A stretch of 64,000 bases of DNA, from assembly GCF_005577435.1 (NCBI RefSeq), contig NZ_CP040396.1, positions 3,910,001 to 3,974,000 on the forward strand, read 5' to 3'. Positions 63,605-64,000 of the stretch are shown here, piece by piece. Positions within the stretch are counted from its first letter, which is position 1. Every line of letters starts with the position of its first letter. This stretch comes from Paenibacillus algicola. Its GTDB lineage: Bacteria; Bacillota; Bacilli; Paenibacillales; Paenibacillaceae. Below the pieces are notes generated by a model, which had not been told where the DNA came from, searched no databases, and saw only the letters and a program-made list of their open reading frames with translations. The position numbers and the translations under genes were made by a program.

Positions 63605-64000
63605 TTACTTGCCCAGCAGCGACAGCAGCATCGCCTTCATGACCCGGGAACGGAGCTCATCGCGATAAGGAAGCTTCAGATTCAGACACTCCCTGGATAT
63701 CGCACCCCGCATCAGACAGGCCTCCCGCTTGCTCAGAAATCCGGATTCCTCCAGCTGGTAGATCAGCCCTTCCGCTGCAGTCTGGTCTATATGGCTGCCG
63801 ATACTGTGATGTAGATGATGGTGCAGCTCCGTGTGCTGAGGCAGCTCGATCCGCTGAATGCGAATGTAGCCGCCGCCGCCTCGCTTGCTCTCCACCAAAT
63901 ACCCTTTCTCCAAGGTGAAACGGGTCTGGATGACATAATTAATCTGGGAAGGGACGCACGAAAATTGCTCGGCTAGATCATTCCGCTGAATTTCGATCGT
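63605..64000 (-). CDS. ctsR: Class III heat-shock repressor CtsR (start outside window)
   Basis: The visible 131 codons run off the right edge. The winged-helix domain (NDLAEQFSCVPSQINYVIQT, RGGGGYIRI with the DNA-contact glycines) and the C-terminal dimerisation domain are clear. CtsR represses this operon and clpP; heat or McsB-dependent degradation lifts repression. The N-terminus and operators lie outside the window. Confidence 0.93.
   Translation of the reverse strand, partial: TIEIQRNDLAEQFSCVPSQINYVIQTRFTLEKGYLVESKRGGGGYIRIQRIELPQHTELHHHLHHSIGSHIDQTAAEGLIYQLEESGFLSKREACLMRGAISRECLNLKLPYRDELRSRVMKAMLLSLLGK

Overview
The window is a 64 kb chromosomal segment from an endospore-forming, low-to-mid GC Firmicute. 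Protein sequences and gene order (kbaA, gerD, cwlD, pdaB, a SpoIIM-like protein, ctsR-mcsA-mcsB-clpC-radA-disA, and a fully collinear S10/spc/alpha ribosomal cluster) fit Paenibacillus or a close relative. The genus is inferred from gene content and sequence style, not from a database search. Nearly all genes lie on the minus strand, so transcription runs from high to low coordinates.

Layout in the direction of transcription. (1) 64000-59397: ctsR (cut by the window edge), mcsA, mcsB and clpC, the class III protein-quality-control operon, then a terminator. (2) 59096-55859: radA, disA and pssA. (3) A single plus-strand gene, 55333-55728, encodes a small cysteine-containing protein. (4) 55062-45970: yacL-like PIN/TRAM gene, ispD, ispF, gltX, a cysteine-type T-box leader, cysE, cysS, mrnC, rlmB, rae1 and sigH. 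(5) 45592-37493: rpmG, secE, nusG, rplK, rplA, L10 leader, rplJ, rplL, a 16S methyltransferase gene, then rpoB with its own promoter and a long leader, and rpoC. (6) 33672-28869: str operon (L7Ae-like gene, rpsL, rpsG, fusA, tuf). (7) 28513-13319: S10-spc-alpha ribosomal supercluster with secY, adk, map, a KOW protein gene, infA and rpoA. (8) An unusual hairpin-rich interval (about 13012-13310), then truA, the L13 leader, rplM and rpsI. (9) 10589-6409: an accessory insert holding an ASRT-family gene, a broken insertion sequence, and the sulfate-assimilation genes cysH and sat. (10) 6334-1: sporulation and germination genes cwlD, salA, gerD (plus strand), kbaA, pdaB (plus strand) and a SpoIIM-like gene, mixed with three decayed genes.

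Most of the window supplies transcription, translation and secretion machinery, and several RNA leaders autoregulate it (L10, L13, T-box). The sulfur genes connect: Sat and an APS-type CysH feed sulfide to the cysteine pathway, where CysE makes O-acetylserine and CysS uses the cysteine. CysE and CysS are controlled by a tRNA(Cys)-type T-box.

The least expected items are: a dense series of perfect stem-loops between rplQ and truA, where relatives usually carry three ECF transporter genes; a second methionine aminopeptidase with an in-frame deletion removing two metal ligands, next to a TetR-type relic broken by a CTGA triplication; an insertion sequence with an in-frame stop lying directly against the cysH promoter; and an almost 300-nt rpoB leader with a 17-bp palindrome.
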